Origin: WJMT01 sp964624145
GTDB lineage: Bacteria; Acidobacteriota; Aminicenantia; Aminicenantales; Aminicenantaceae
DNA: 64,000 nt
Reading direction: 5' to 3'
Assembly (NCBI GenBank): GCA_964624145.1
Contig: CAZUXT010000015.1
Span: 1-64,000 of the forward strand
In this document: positions 43,806 through 53,351 of the stretch, one piece after another
Layout: the number at the start of each line of letters is the position of its first letter
Position numbering within the stretch: position 1 is the first letter of the stretch
Notes under the pieces: generated by a model
Seen by the model: only the letters and a program-made list of their open reading frames with translations
Database searches by the model: none
What the model was told of the DNA's origin: nothing
Translations under genes and position numbers: made by a program

Positions 43806-44669
43806 ATGAAGATATTTAAAAAAATCGTTGTGTTGTTTTTTACTTTGTTTTTTATTTTTTCTTCTTCCAGTCATGCTGAAAGTAAGCAGAATATCACAAG
43901 AACCTTTAGTAAAAGAAATATTGTAAAGATAAAAATATTCAATGGAGATTGTGTTGTTGAGAAAAGCGGCGACGAGAATATACAGGTTCAGCTTGAACAT
44001 TCCTTCACCGCAAAAGTTTTTAAGCCGATTTTTATGGAGAAGAAATATTCTCTGGTCCTGAAGGAGAAGATCAGAGGAAGCGCATCAGGCAAATCAACAT
44101 GGTTTTTAAAAGTACCTGATAACACCTTTGTTGTGTTTACTTCAGCTTCTGGAAATCTTTCTGTTAAGGGATTAAAAAGTGATGTCACCGGTGAAACTGG
44201 TTCTGGAAATTTTGAGATCTCAGATTTCAAAGGGAAATTAAAATTGAACACAGGATATGGTAATATTCATATAGCTCATACCAAGGGGAGTTTTGATATT
44301 TTCACTGCAAAAGGTGATATCCAAGCTGATTCTATCGAAATGGAGTCCTCCGGGGAATTTGCAACCGCCCGTGGAAATGTATCGGTTTCACTTGCTGTTA
44401 GTTCTGAATATGACCTCACTTTATCATCCGCATTGGGGGATGTTGTGCTCGATTACAAAGATAACGCCATGAAAGGATATTTTGAGTTTACAGCCAGGGC
44501 TTCTGAGGCAGACATAATCTCGGCTGTTTCTTTTGACAAAGAGGAAGAGTTTTATAAGGACAAAATTAGGTATCTCAGAAAGTCTTTAACTAAAGGACTC
44601 GATTTACCCAAGATTTTGATAAAAGTCCATATTGGGAAAGCCGTTTTTAAGGCAAATGATATGCATTGA
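43806..44669 (+). CDS. secreted DUF4097-like beta-helix protein
   Basis: 287 residues from the ATG at 43806 (AAGGAGG upstream); the frame is open to 43785. Signal peptide ending near SSSSHAES. The rest is a repetitive beta-strand protein with G(S/Y)GNxxI-type turns (ETGSGNFEISDFKGKLKLNTGYGNIHIAHTKG written in parts), the pattern of DUF4097 and related domains. It lies 44 bases before the unprefixed permease P6 and is probably cotranscribed, as DUF4097 proteins often are with envelope-stress or transport genes. Confidence 0.7.
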   Translation: MKIFKKIVVLFFTLFFIFSSSSHAESKQNITRTFSKRNIVKIKIFNGDCVVEKSGDENIQVQLEHSFTAKVFKPIFMEKKYSLVLKEKIRGSASGKSTWFLKVPDNTFVVFTSASGNLSVKGLKSDVTGETGSGNFEISDFKGKLKLNTGYGNIHIAHTKGSFDIFTAKGDIQADSIEMESSGEFATARGNVSVSLAVSSEYDLTLSSALGDVVLDYKDNAMKGYFEFTARASEADIISAVSFDKEEEFYKDKIRYLRKSLTKGLDLPKILIKVHIGKAVFKANDMH

Positions 44670-44713
44670 GTTCAAGATTCATTAGGTAAATGATTTAAAG
44701 GAGGTATGGTGCT

Positions 44714-47089
44714 ATGTTAAAAAATTATTTTAAGGTCGTATTGAGAAACATTCTCAATCAGAAGAGCTATTCGTTTACTAAAATTGCATGTCTCGCAGTG
44801 GGAATGGCCGCTTTTATTGTGGCTTTACTCTATGTTCAGCATGAGTTGAGTTATGATAAATTCAATAAGAATTTTGATAGGATCTATAGAATAGAGCAGG
44901 TTCAGAACTATAAGGAGGGGAAAAGGAGGGAAACACTCACTCCTGTTCCTCTCGGCCCTGCCCTTATGAATGATTTCCCTGAAATTGCGGGTTTCGCAAG
45001 AATCCTGAAAACAGGCGGGCATCTCTATTATGGTAAGGATAAAAGATTTTACGAAGAGGAAGGTTTGTTCGCGGATCAATCCGTTTTTGATATTTTTTCC
45101 TTCGCCTTTGTTAAAGGTGATTTAAATACAGCCTTAATGGAACCCTATTCAATCGTGCTGACTGAGGAACTTTCAAAAAAGTATTTTGGTGATGAAGACC
45201 CTTCAGGAAAATTCCTCAGGTTTGAAAACAATTATGACCTTAAGGTTACGGGTGTGTTGAAGGATCCTCCATTAAATTCCCACTTTAAATTCAGATTTAT
45301 TGTATCTTTATCTACATGTAGAGGGATATACGGGGATCATTTGTTCGAGGATTGGGATGACGAGATATTCACTTATGTTTTGACTCCGGATATACATGCC
45401 CCGGGAAAAATAAATGAGAAAATTCGTGATGTTCTTAGTCATTACAAGAATGTAGAAGTTGTCTCAGAATTATACCTAAATCCATTATCCAAAATCTATT
45501 TCGATACCCAAGCAAGTGTTACCATTGGTCCAACGAATAATATGATGTATATTTTCCTTTTACTCCTGATAGCTTTTCTCACTTTGCTGGTTGCCAGTGT
45601 CAATTTTATGAATCTGTCAACAGCTTATTCTACGACCAGGGCAAAGGAAGTGGGAGTGAGAAAAGTGGTCGGCTCGAGCCGTTTTTTACTTATCAAGCAG
45701 TTTCTATGGGAATCAATCCTGATCTCTTTTTTCTCTGTTCTTATTGCCGTTGTAATAGTAATGATGTTTCTTCCTGAATTCAACAAACTTATGCAAACCA
45801 AAATGACAATAAATTTTCCCGGTAATGGGATACTTTTAATCGAATTGTTTTTTATTGCGTTATTGGTCGGTATTCTGTCAGGAAGTTATCCGGCATTTTT
45901 CCTTTCATCTTTTCAGCCGGCGAAAGTATTGAAAGGGACTTTAAAATCAGGAGCCAAAAGTGGAGCTTTGAGGAAAATTTTTGTGACATTTCAATACCTG
46001 ATTTCCATTATTTTTATTATTACAGGGATAATCCTTTTTACACAAATGAACTATTTGAAGAAAAAAGAACTGGGATTTAGCATGGAAAATACCCTGTATC
46101 AGGAAATCGATACTCAGGATAACAAGAGATTTAAAACAATCGAGGCTTTTAAGGATGAATTGTTAAAAAATCCGCAAATTTTGGAAGCCTCTTTATTCAG
46201 CACTTTACCCTATGTCAGTGAAAATTCAGTTACAGTGAATTGGGAGGGAGCAGGAGATGATGAATCTGTAGTGGTGTTTATGAGCCGGGTCGACTACGAT
46301 TTTATGGATATGTATGGTATTGAACTCATTGAAGGGAGAAATTTTTCTAAGGAGTTTTCTACAGATAGAGAAAGAGCCTGTATCATCAATGAAACAGCTG
46401 CCAGACTTTTTGGTTGGAATTCTCCGATTGGAAAGCGGATTGATGATAACAGATTAACTGTTATTGGTGTTGCCAAGGATTTTCACAATGTCATTCTTCA
46501 TTATCAGATCGAACCGGAAATCATGACTTTATATAAGGGAACAGAAAAAGGATATGTCCATGTTTCCGCAAAAGTATCTCCTGGAAATGTAAATAATGCT
46601 TTGAATTTTATAAAGGGCAAATTCAGTGAATTTTTCCCGGAAGACCTTTTTAATTTCAGATTTCTGGATGATAATATAAGAGCGACATTCTTGATCTATG
46701 ACAGCATAACCAAAGTCATCGGATATTTCTCAATACTCTCGATTTTTATAGCTTCACTTGGATTGTTTGCCATGGTCTCATTTTCTATCAAGGAGAGAAC
46801 AAAAGAGATAGGGATCAGAAAAGCATTGGGCGCATCAATAAAAAATATATTGTTTCTGCTGTCAAAAGAACTGGTTAGGATATTGATCATCGCCAATCTC
46901 ATTGCCTGGCCGATTGCTTATTTGATTATGGATAATCTTCTCAGGTATTTTCCCTACAGAATTAATATTCAATTATGGATGTTTCTTATATCAGGTTTCG
47001 TGGCTTTTCTTATACCTGTTGGAACGATGAGCTCTCAGATACTCAAAGCCGCAAGAGCCAATCCTGTGGATGCTTTGAGATATGAATAA
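44714..47089 (+). CDS. FtsX/MacB-type orphan permease P6, no prefix, no PadR
   Basis: 791 residues. It starts directly at MLKNYFKVVLRN, the point where the internal starts of P1-P5 lie, after GGAGG with 9-base spacing. Two MacB/FtsX halves with loops KEVGVRKVVGS and KEIGIRKALGA, C-terminus ARANPVDALRYE (Ala for Ser). It has no PadR gene, no ECF-type promoter and no ATPase next to it; instead a DUF4097-like gene precedes and a TPR gene follows. It serves as a natural picture of what the short forms of the other permeases would look like. Confidence 0.9.
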   Translation: MLKNYFKVVLRNILNQKSYSFTKIACLAVGMAAFIVALLYVQHELSYDKFNKNFDRIYRIEQVQNYKEGKRRETLTPVPLGPALMNDFPEIAGFARILKTGGHLYYGKDKRFYEEEGLFADQSVFDIFSFAFVKGDLNTALMEPYSIVLTEELSKKYFGDEDPSGKFLRFENNYDLKVTGVLKDPPLNSHFKFRFIVSLSTCRGIYGDHLFEDWDDEIFTYVLTPDIHAPGKINEKIRDVLSHYKNVEVVSELYLNPLSKIYFDTQASVTIGPTNNMMYIFLLLLIAFLTLLVASVNFMNLSTAYSTTRAKEVGVRKVVGSSRFLLIKQFLWESILISFFSVLIAVVIVMMFLPEFNKLMQTKMTINFPGNGILLIELFFIALLVGILSGSYPAFFLSSFQPAKVLKGTLKSGAKSGALRKIFVTFQYLISIIFIITGIILFTQMNYLKKKELGFSMENTLYQEIDTQDNKRFKTIEAFKDELLKNPQILEASLFSTLPYVSENSVTVNWEGAGDDESVVVFMSRVDYDFMDMYGIELIEGRNFSKEFSTDRERACIINETAARLFGWNSPIGKRIDDNRLTVIGVAKDFHNVILHYQIEPEIMTLYKGTEKGYVHVSAKVSPGNVNNALNFIKGKFSEFFPEDLFNFRFLDDNIRATFLIYDSITKVIGYFSILSIFIASLGLFAMVSFSIKERTKEIGIRKALGASIKNILFLLSKELVRILIIANLIAWPIAYLIMDNLLRYFPYRINIQLWMFLISGFVAFLIPVGTMSSQILKAARANPVDALRYE

Positions 47090-47100
47090 AAGATTACAGC

Positions 47101-47123
47101 ACTCATCCTGAATCAGGATGAGT
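47101..47123. repeat. near-perfect hairpin between permease P6 and TPR gene
   Basis: ACTCATCCTGA-A-TCAGGATGAGT, 11-base complementary arms around one base. No T-tract follows, so it is either a weak terminator/mRNA stabiliser or an operator before the TPR gene at 47143. Confidence 0.5.
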
Positions 47124-47142
47124 AACTAAACAAGGAGGGCAA

Positions 47143-48027
47143 ATGAAAGTTAACACCTGTATCTTGGTTTTTATTTTGCTGCCGGTTTTTTTATTTTCAC
47201 AGAACGATCTTGAAACAGCAAAACAACTCATAGAAAAAAAGGATTATGAAGCTGCTGCTCAAATTCTGGAAAGCTTGGTTGAAAGCGATGCCAATAACTG
47301 GGAATTGCACCATTGGTTAGGAGTGGCGTATGTAGAGAATTCAAAACTTCCGGGAACAGGGATGTTTAAAGCCATGAAATATATCAAAAGAGGCAAAGAA
47401 AGTCTGCATAAAGCCATTGAAATGAATCCGGATGATATCAAAGCAAGGGAGACTCTGGCATATTCCTATTATTATCCTCCTAAGATTGCAGGAGGAAACA
47501 AAGACAAGGCAGTGGAACAGGTTGCGGAGATTGGAAAAAAAGATCCGAAAATGGCGTTAAAAATTTCCATAGAATTTCTTCAATTTGACGGTGAATATGA
47601 ACAAGCGGTTGAAAAATGTGAAGAATATCTTACCTTATATCAAAAGGATTATGAAATATATCATACGTTAGGTATGATATATCAGGATAAGGAAGAGTAT
47701 GATAAAGCCTTTGAGGCATTTAAAACGGTCATTGCTCAAGATCCCACAGCATTAAATTCTTTGTATCAGATAGGAAGAACATCTGTGTATTCCGGTCAAA
47801 ATTTGGATCGGGGAATAGAATGTTTACAGGCCTTCCTCCAATACGAACCGGGGGAAGATGATCCTTCATTGGATGGCGCTCATTGGAGACTTGGGATGAT
47901 CTTTGAAAAACAGGGAAAGCTGGACCTCGCAAAAGCTGAATATGAAGAAGCCATAAGATTGAATCCCAATGATAAGGATTATAAAAAATCATTGGTAAAG
48001 TTAATGAAAAAGCAGGGAAATCTATAA
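47143..48027 (+). CDS. secreted TPR-repeat protein
   Basis: 294 residues with a signal peptide (to about FSQ20) and at least five tetratricopeptide repeats: LIEKKDYEAAAQILESLVE, LGVAYVEN..., YEQAVEKCEEYLTLYQKDYE, YDKAFEAFKTVIAQDPTALN and LDLAKAEYEEAIRLNPND. No catalytic domain. It is likely a periplasmic scaffold. Similar TPR pieces are attached to hydrolases at 34747, 53352, 60584 and 61654. Confidence 0.85.
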   Translation: MKVNTCILVFILLPVFLFSQNDLETAKQLIEKKDYEAAAQILESLVESDANNWELHHWLGVAYVENSKLPGTGMFKAMKYIKRGKESLHKAIEMNPDDIKARETLAYSYYYPPKIAGGNKDKAVEQVAEIGKKDPKMALKISIEFLQFDGEYEQAVEKCEEYLTLYQKDYEIYHTLGMIYQDKEEYDKAFEAFKTVIAQDPTALNSLYQIGRTSVYSGQNLDRGIECLQAFLQYEPGEDDPSLDGAHWRLGMIFEKQGKLDLAKAEYEEAIRLNPNDKDYKKSLVKLMKKQGNL

Positions 48028-48055
48028 GAAATATGCTAAAGAGGAGGAATGATAG

Positions 48056-49807
48056 ATGGTCATAAGCAAGACAAAAATATCCCATTTTTCTTTATTTATG
48101 TTATTTTGTGTGGTTGCGTTTTTTGCATCAAATCTTCACAGCTTCAATGGAAGATCTGATATCTCTTCTGATCAAGTTGAGATCCTGCAACAAAATCTCA
48201 TTCAAAATTTTAAAGATTGCATACCCAAATGGCTATCCGATTACAATATCCCGGGAATGGCGATAGCGGTGGTGAATAACCAGGGTATTTTGTGGGAAGC
48301 TGAGTTTGGTTATGTGACGGATGAAAAAACAGTGGCTGTTGACTCTCAAACACTATTCAGCCTTCAATCGATTTCAAAAAATGTTACAGCTCTGGCTGTT
48401 TTAAAGGCTGTTCAGGATGGCTTACTGGATCTGGATGTGCCTATCACCCATTATCTGCCTGAGTTCACGGTGAAAAGTCGATTTGAGAAGAATCCGGAGC
48501 AAAAAATCACGCTGCGGCATCTTCTTTCCCACTGGTCGGGATTAACCCATCGCGCACCTGTGGGCAATTACTTTGACAGCAATCCCCATCCGTTTGAAGA
48601 TCATATCAACAGCATCTCGGATACCTGGCTGAAATATCCGGTGGGTTACTGTTTTTCTTACGCGAACATTGGAATCGACCTGGCCGGCTATATCCTGCAA
48701 AAAGTATCCGGTCTCTCTTTTGACGAATTTGTAAAGACAAACATTCTTGATCCTCTGGGAATGACTTACAGCACATTCAATTCGGATGTCATTCAATCGA
48801 GCTCCAATTGTGCTCACGGGCATCACGGTGCATTTTCCAGTCCGCCGGTCCGAATCCCCATCATACCATCCGGCGGTTTTTATTCCAATATTGAAGATAT
48901 GGCCAGGCTGGTTCAATTTCATATCAATAAAGGTGCGGTTAAGGGTAAACAATTTTTATCAAAAAATTTGATGGATCAAATGTATTCGGTGGCCTTTCCT
49001 GTGAAAGGTCAAAGAATCGGTTACGGGCTTTGTATGAGTACAGAACGAACCATTAAGGGAGTGAGAGAAATCTCTCATGCAGGCAGCGGATACGGATTTA
49101 TGTGTGCCATGCATATCTTTCCGGCTTTAAATATGGGGACAGTTCTGCTCTATAATTCCCATGACTATGGAGCCAGGACGGAAAATAATAAAGTGAATAT
49201 CCAAACTATAAGCGAGCTAATTGAAAACGAAGGAAGTGTTGATGTGAACAGCTTTGTAGAGGGTCTTGAAGCTGTAGATGCTGCAGATCACCGATTAAAA
49301 GACATCACCGGGATTTACATGTATGATATACAAATAATAATGAAAGATAACCAGCTGACCCTAAGTACAGGGGGTGGTTCCGCTCCGTTACAGATGTTTT
49401 CAGGTGAGAGCGGAAAGCTCGTGGGCCTCATCAAAGACCGGCACTATCTTGAATTTTTCCCGCCTCTCAAAGGACAAACCAGGGGATCCATCAGATTCCT
49501 TACTTCCAGCGGAAACATTCTCGATATGTGTCATTATATCAAACCGATTGAGAAAGACGACAAACCAGGTCCCAATAAACCCGAATGGCAAAAGATTGCC
49601 GGTATATACCATGCGTACGCCTGGATAAAAGAAAACAAGCACAGTTTTGAAATTTCTATAGAAAACGGCTATATCTGCATTGAATCAAAAAGATGCCGAG
49701 AATTTCTCCCCGGCTTGTTTTTTACACACGATGGCGAGATTCTTGATTTGAGAGGAGACCAGCCCAGATATATGAATTCTACCCTGATAAAGGAGCCGGT
49801 TTTTTAG
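48056..49807 (+). CDS. secreted beta-lactamase-fold serine hydrolase with C-terminal beta domains
   Basis: 583 residues with a signal peptide (to about 29). S105-I-S-K108, FSYANIGIDL (Y-A-N) and ISHAGSGYGF (H-A-G) define the active site. Residues about 415-583 hold two beta-rich repeats (DITGIYMYDIQIIM..., KIAGIYHAYAWIKEN...) of the DUF3471-like type. It follows the TPR gene by 28 bases and ends before a good terminator, which closes this unit. Confidence 0.87.
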   Translation: MVISKTKISHFSLFMLFCVVAFFASNLHSFNGRSDISSDQVEILQQNLIQNFKDCIPKWLSDYNIPGMAIAVVNNQGILWEAEFGYVTDEKTVAVDSQTLFSLQSISKNVTALAVLKAVQDGLLDLDVPITHYLPEFTVKSRFEKNPEQKITLRHLLSHWSGLTHRAPVGNYFDSNPHPFEDHINSISDTWLKYPVGYCFSYANIGIDLAGYILQKVSGLSFDEFVKTNILDPLGMTYSTFNSDVIQSSSNCAHGHHGAFSSPPVRIPIIPSGGFYSNIEDMARLVQFHINKGAVKGKQFLSKNLMDQMYSVAFPVKGQRIGYGLCMSTERTIKGVREISHAGSGYGFMCAMHIFPALNMGTVLLYNSHDYGARTENNKVNIQTISELIENEGSVDVNSFVEGLEAVDAADHRLKDITGIYMYDIQIIMKDNQLTLSTGGGSAPLQMFSGESGKLVGLIKDRHYLEFFPPLKGQTRGSIRFLTSSGNILDMCHYIKPIEKDDKPGPNKPEWQKIAGIYHAYAWIKENKHSFEISIENGYICIESKRCREFLPGLFFTHDGEILDLRGDQPRYMNSTLIKEPVF

Positions 49808-49810
49808 TTT

Positions 49811-49831
49811 AGGCTGGGTTCCAGTCTTTTT
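49811..49831 (+). terminator. Rho-independent terminator after the 48056 hydrolase
   Basis: Stem AGGCTGG / CCAGTCT (7 pairs, one G-T) with a GTT loop, followed by TTTT. It lies just after the stop at 49807. Confidence 0.6.
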
Positions 49832-49896
49832 AAAGATCTCATATCCAGATTTCTGATTGACGTATCTTAATTGAATTTTGCATAAAGGAAACGACC

Positions 49897-52575
49897 ATGA
49901 AAAAGAAAAATTTGTATGTTTATTTATTTTTATCCTTTTTTATTGCTTTTCTTTGTTCTTGTCAGACGCACACAGAAATAAAGGAAAACAAATTCCCAAT
50001 TCTCAAAGGTGATTATCTGGGACAGCCTCCGCCTGGGGGAAAAGCCGAGTTGTTTGCACCGGGAATCATTTCCACGGGGATGAGTGACCGGGACATCGCT
50101 GTTTCTCCGGATCTGGATGAGATTTACTATTCGGTACTGGAAGGGCCCCACTATACGATTGTCTGTTTAAAGAAGGATAAAGGCCTGTGGGCAAAACAGA
50201 CAGTTGCACCGTTTTCCGGCCAGTACAATGATTGTGAACCTCAGTTTTCTCCTGATGGGAGGAGACTCTATTTCTGCTCAACCCGCCCTGTTGAGGGAAA
50301 GGGAGAACCTAAAGATTATGATATCTGGTATGTGGAGAGAACCGGCAGTGACTGGGGAGAACCGATAAATCCCGGTTCGCCGTTGAATACGGAGAAAAAT
50401 GAGTTTTATCCGTCAATTACCAGTGACGGAACCATTTATTTTACCTCCTATGAAATGAATATTTGCCGCTCCAGATATGTGGAGGGAAAATACAAGCCTC
50501 CGGAAATACTGGGAGATAAAATAAATACGCCCCGGGGTGAATACAATTCATACATAGCTCCTGACGAAAGTTATTTGATCTTCACTTCTCATGGATGGGA
50601 TGGGGGAGTGGGCAGAGGTGATCTTTTTATATGTTTCCGGCAGAATGGGGACACCTGGACAAAAGCTGTTAACCTGGGTCCGGGAGTCAATTCCAGTGCT
50701 GTGGACATGTGCCCCACAGTGTCTCCGGATGGGAAGTATTTGTTCTTCTCCAGTATGAGAAAACCAGAGGTGTTCGACCCGGAACCTGTCCGCTCGTATG
50801 ATGAGCTTCTTCAAAGTTCCAGAATGCCTCAAAACGGTAAAATGGACATTTACTGGGTCGATGCCAAGATAATCCAGGATATAAAGCAGGAGGAAGGAAT
50901 AGAGCAGAGCACATTTTCAGCCGGGGAGATTCATGATGCAGCCCGAAATGGAGAAGTCAAAAAAATCCGGCAGATGTTGGATAAAGACTTAAGCCTGTTA
51001 AACAGCAAGGATCAAAGCGGCAAGACTCCTCTTCATTTTGCCTCTCAATACGGTCATTTTGATATTGTTACCATTCTCATTGAGAAAGGAGCTGAAGTGA
51101 ATGCGGAAAATAACAATGGCGAGACACCGCTGCATTATGCTTCAGCCTACGGACAGGAGACTATTGCAGAACTCCTGATATCAAACGGAGCGGAGTTGGA
51201 ATACAGAAGCTGGAGGCACGGTGATACTCCGCTACATGCAGCAGCTATTGGCGGTCATGTCGAAATGGTCTCATTTTTAGCTCAAAAAGGGGCCCTATTG
51301 GATGCTCTTAATGATTTCGGTGAAACTCCCTTGCACTATGCTGCTGATTTTGGTCATATAAAGGTCATTGAATATCTTGTCTCAAAGGGACAGAAAATAA
51401 ACAGCAAAAACAAGAATGGATGGACACCGCTCCATTATGCCGCCTTTAGCGGAAGAACTGATGCAGCTGAGCTCATGATATCAAAAGGAACGAATGTGGC
51501 AGCTAGGGATACTTTCGGTCAGATCCCGCTGTATCGAGCTTCCTGGAGCGGGCACAGAAAGACAGCGGAGCTTCTTATTGTAAAAGGATCTGACGTTAAT
51601 GCGAAAGATAAGGGCGGTGACACCCCTTTACACGGTGCGGCTTACGAAGGTCACGGAGACGTTGTAAAATTGTTGATTTCCAGGGGAGCTGAAGTTAACA
51701 TAAAAAACAAAAAGGGAAGGACACCTTTGGATAACGCCATCTTACGGATGCATAAGGATATTCAGGATGAATTGAACTCAAAACAGGGGATATCGCGCGT
51801 AAACACACACACTCGTTCTCAAAAAGAAACAGCATTGAGGATCGATGAAACAGGTGAGCAGAATCCGATCAAGATCACAATTCTCTATGATAATTATGTG
51901 TATACCGAAGGAACCAAATCCCACTGGGGATTTTCTTGCCTGATAGAGGGGACAGAGAAGACAATTCTCTTTGATACGGGATGGAAACCTGAAATATTAA
52001 AGAACAATATAGAAAAGACAGGAGCCGATATAAAGAAGGTACGGCAGATAGTCATCTCTCATAATCATGGCGATCATACAGGAGGAGTTTTTTCAATCCT
52101 GGATGAAAATCCGGATGTTACCGTATTTCTTCCGTATTCATTTTCTTATGATTTTGTAAGGAGGGTTGAAGAAAGGAATGCCGAAGTGATTACCGTTAGC
52201 AAGCCTCTAGAGATTTGCAGCAACGTTTATTTGACCGGTGAAATGGGCGATCAGATCAAAGAGCATTCGTTGATATTGAATACACATAAAGGCCTGGTCA
52301 TTATTGCCGGCTGTTCCCACCAGGGAATTGTAAATATTTTAAAAAAGGCCAAGGAGATTCTCAAGAAGGAGATCTATCTTGTTTGCGGAGGATTTCACCT
52401 TCTGCATCACAGTCCGGCAGAGGTGCGTGATATCATTCGTGAGTTTAAAGAGCTGGGTGTGCGGTATTGCGGGCCGACTCACTGTACGGGAACCCATGTG
52501 ATTGAACTCTTCAAAGAAGCGTTTAAAGACAATTATCTGCAGATGGGGACGGGAAAAGTGATCAGGATCGAGTGA
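49897..52575 (+). CDS. lipoprotein fusion: PD40 propeller, ankyrin repeats, metallo-beta-lactamase domain
   Basis: 892 residues. Lipobox Cys22 (FLCSC). Residues about 30-325: header GDYLGQPPPGGKAELFAPG and PD40 blades (FSPDGRRLYFCS, VSPDGKYLFFSS). About 345-640: eight or so ankyrin repeats of the G-x-T-P-L-H-x-A form. About 665-892: a metallo-beta-lactamase fold with SHNHGDHTGG, AGCSHQGIVN and CGGFHLLHH, closest to the 7,8-dihydropterin-6-methyl-4-aminobenzene-5'-phosphate synthase-like group. All domains are in one frame without a break. The activity is probably hydrolytic, tethered to a membrane outside the cytoplasm. Confidence 0.88.
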   Translation: MKKKNLYVYLFLSFFIAFLCSCQTHTEIKENKFPILKGDYLGQPPPGGKAELFAPGIISTGMSDRDIAVSPDLDEIYYSVLEGPHYTIVCLKKDKGLWAKQTVAPFSGQYNDCEPQFSPDGRRLYFCSTRPVEGKGEPKDYDIWYVERTGSDWGEPINPGSPLNTEKNEFYPSITSDGTIYFTSYEMNICRSRYVEGKYKPPEILGDKINTPRGEYNSYIAPDESYLIFTSHGWDGGVGRGDLFICFRQNGDTWTKAVNLGPGVNSSAVDMCPTVSPDGKYLFFSSMRKPEVFDPEPVRSYDELLQSSRMPQNGKMDIYWVDAKIIQDIKQEEGIEQSTFSAGEIHDAARNGEVKKIRQMLDKDLSLLNSKDQSGKTPLHFASQYGHFDIVTILIEKGAEVNAENNNGETPLHYASAYGQETIAELLISNGAELEYRSWRHGDTPLHAAAIGGHVEMVSFLAQKGALLDALNDFGETPLHYAADFGHIKVIEYLVSKGQKINSKNKNGWTPLHYAAFSGRTDAAELMISKGTNVAARDTFGQIPLYRASWSGHRKTAELLIVKGSDVNAKDKGGDTPLHGAAYEGHGDVVKLLISRGAEVNIKNKKGRTPLDNAILRMHKDIQDELNSKQGISRVNTHTRSQKETALRIDETGEQNPIKITILYDNYVYTEGTKSHWGFSCLIEGTEKTILFDTGWKPEILKNNIEKTGADIKKVRQIVISHNHGDHTGGVFSILDENPDVTVFLPYSFSYDFVRRVEERNAEVITVSKPLEICSNVYLTGEMGDQIKEHSLILNTHKGLVIIAGCSHQGIVNILKKAKEILKKEIYLVCGGFHLLHHSPAEVRDIIREFKELGVRYCGPTHCTGTHVIELFKEAFKDNYLQMGTGKVIRIE

Positions 52576-52609
52576 TAGAAAGGAAACTTTAAATAAAGGA
52601 GAGATGAGG

Positions 52610-53197
52610 ATGAAAAAGATCTATTTCCTTTTTTTGATTATGGGGATTTCTTTAGGTCTTATGGCTCTTTTGAGCTCGGCCCAGAGCCACAGGGACCAGC
52701 GTGACCAGCCTGAGAAGCTCATGGAAATTGCCGGAGTTGAATCCGGTATGGTCATTGGAGAAGCCGGTGCCGGGTCAGGATATTTAACGTTTTTTCTTTC
52801 CCGTCGGGTCGGTGATGAGGGCAGAATCTATGCCAATGATATTAACAAGCGGGCCCTCGAAAATATAATCCGCCGCTGTGAGAGGGAAGGTGTGACAAAC
52901 ATAGAAGTGGTTCTCGGAGAAATAGAAGACCCCTGCTTCCCTGTTAATGATCTGGATATGGTTATCATGCTCTATGCTTTTCATGATTTCACAGAGAAAG
53001 AAGCATGGCTGAAAAACGCAAGAAAATACATGAAACAAGATGCGCCTTTAGTGATCTTTGACGGCCAGGATGCTCACACAGGTATGAGTGAAGAACTGGT
53101 CATGAGCGTGGGAAAAAAAGCGGGATTTGAACTTACGCAGTATGCTTCGGTTCACGGAGGTTTATGGGTATACATTTTAAAAATGAGTGATGGTTAG
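52610..53197 (+). CDS. class I SAM-dependent methyltransferase with signal peptide
   Basis: 195 residues from the ATG at 52610 (AAGGAG 8 bases upstream; the ATG at 52604 is too close). Motif I is GEAGAGSGYLTFFL, acidic end of strand 2 in YANDINKRAL, motif II/III region LDMVIMLYAFHDF. It begins with an N-terminal signal-like segment (KKIYFLFLIMGISLGLMALLSSAQS), odd for an enzyme that needs cytoplasmic SAM. Its last 57 bases recur, diverged, at 55196-55252. Confidence 0.8.
   Translation: MKKIYFLFLIMGISLGLMALLSSAQSHRDQRDQPEKLMEIAGVESGMVIGEAGAGSGYLTFFLSRRVGDEGRIYANDINKRALENIIRRCEREGVTNIEVVLGEIEDPCFPVNDLDMVIMLYAFHDFTEKEAWLKNARKYMKQDAPLVIFDGQDAHTGMSEELVMSVGKKAGFELTQYASVHGGLWVYILKMSDG
53141..53197 (+). 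repeat. direct repeat, copy 1 (methyltransferase 3' end)
   Basis: 57 bases encoding YASVHGGLWVYILKMSDG and stop. It matches 55196-55252 at 52 of 57 positions by my alignment. Confidence 0.8.
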
Positions 53198-53221
53198 CAA
53201 AGACAAATCTGGAAAGGTGGT

Positions 53222-53258
53222 CCCCATGGAAACAGTGGGGTATGGGACTTATACCCCA
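53222..53258 (+). ncRNA. mutually exclusive hairpins in a structured leader
   Basis: CCCCA (53222-53226) can pair with TGGGG (53236-53240), but the same TGGGG is the 5' arm of an 8-base stem TGGGGTAT / ATACCCCA (53236-53243 with 53251-53258). A further stem CCTCA-TAT-TGAGG follows at 53260-53272. The two first pairings exclude each other. It lies upstream of the domain V-like hairpin and the hydrolase at 53352. Confidence 0.4.
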
Positions 53259-53285
53259 TCCTCATATTGAGGAAACCTTACCGAA

Positions 53286-53318
53286 GAGCCGTATGCGGGA
53301 AATCTGCAGGTACGGTTC
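53286..53318 (+). ncRNA. group II intron domain V-like hairpin (intron remnant)
   Basis: A 33-base hairpin: GAGCCGTA pairs with TACGGTTC (8 pairs, one G-T), a two-base GG bulge on the 3' side, upper stem TGCGG / CTGCA and a GAAA-type loop. The AGC near the 5' base, the bulge and the GGTTC end are hallmarks of group II intron domain V. No reverse transcriptase or other intron domains are seen, so it is a remnant at most. The domain V call rests on structure seen by eye. Confidence 0.55.
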
Positions 53319-53351
53319 TTTGAGTGGCATTAAACCTAAAGGAGGCAAAAG

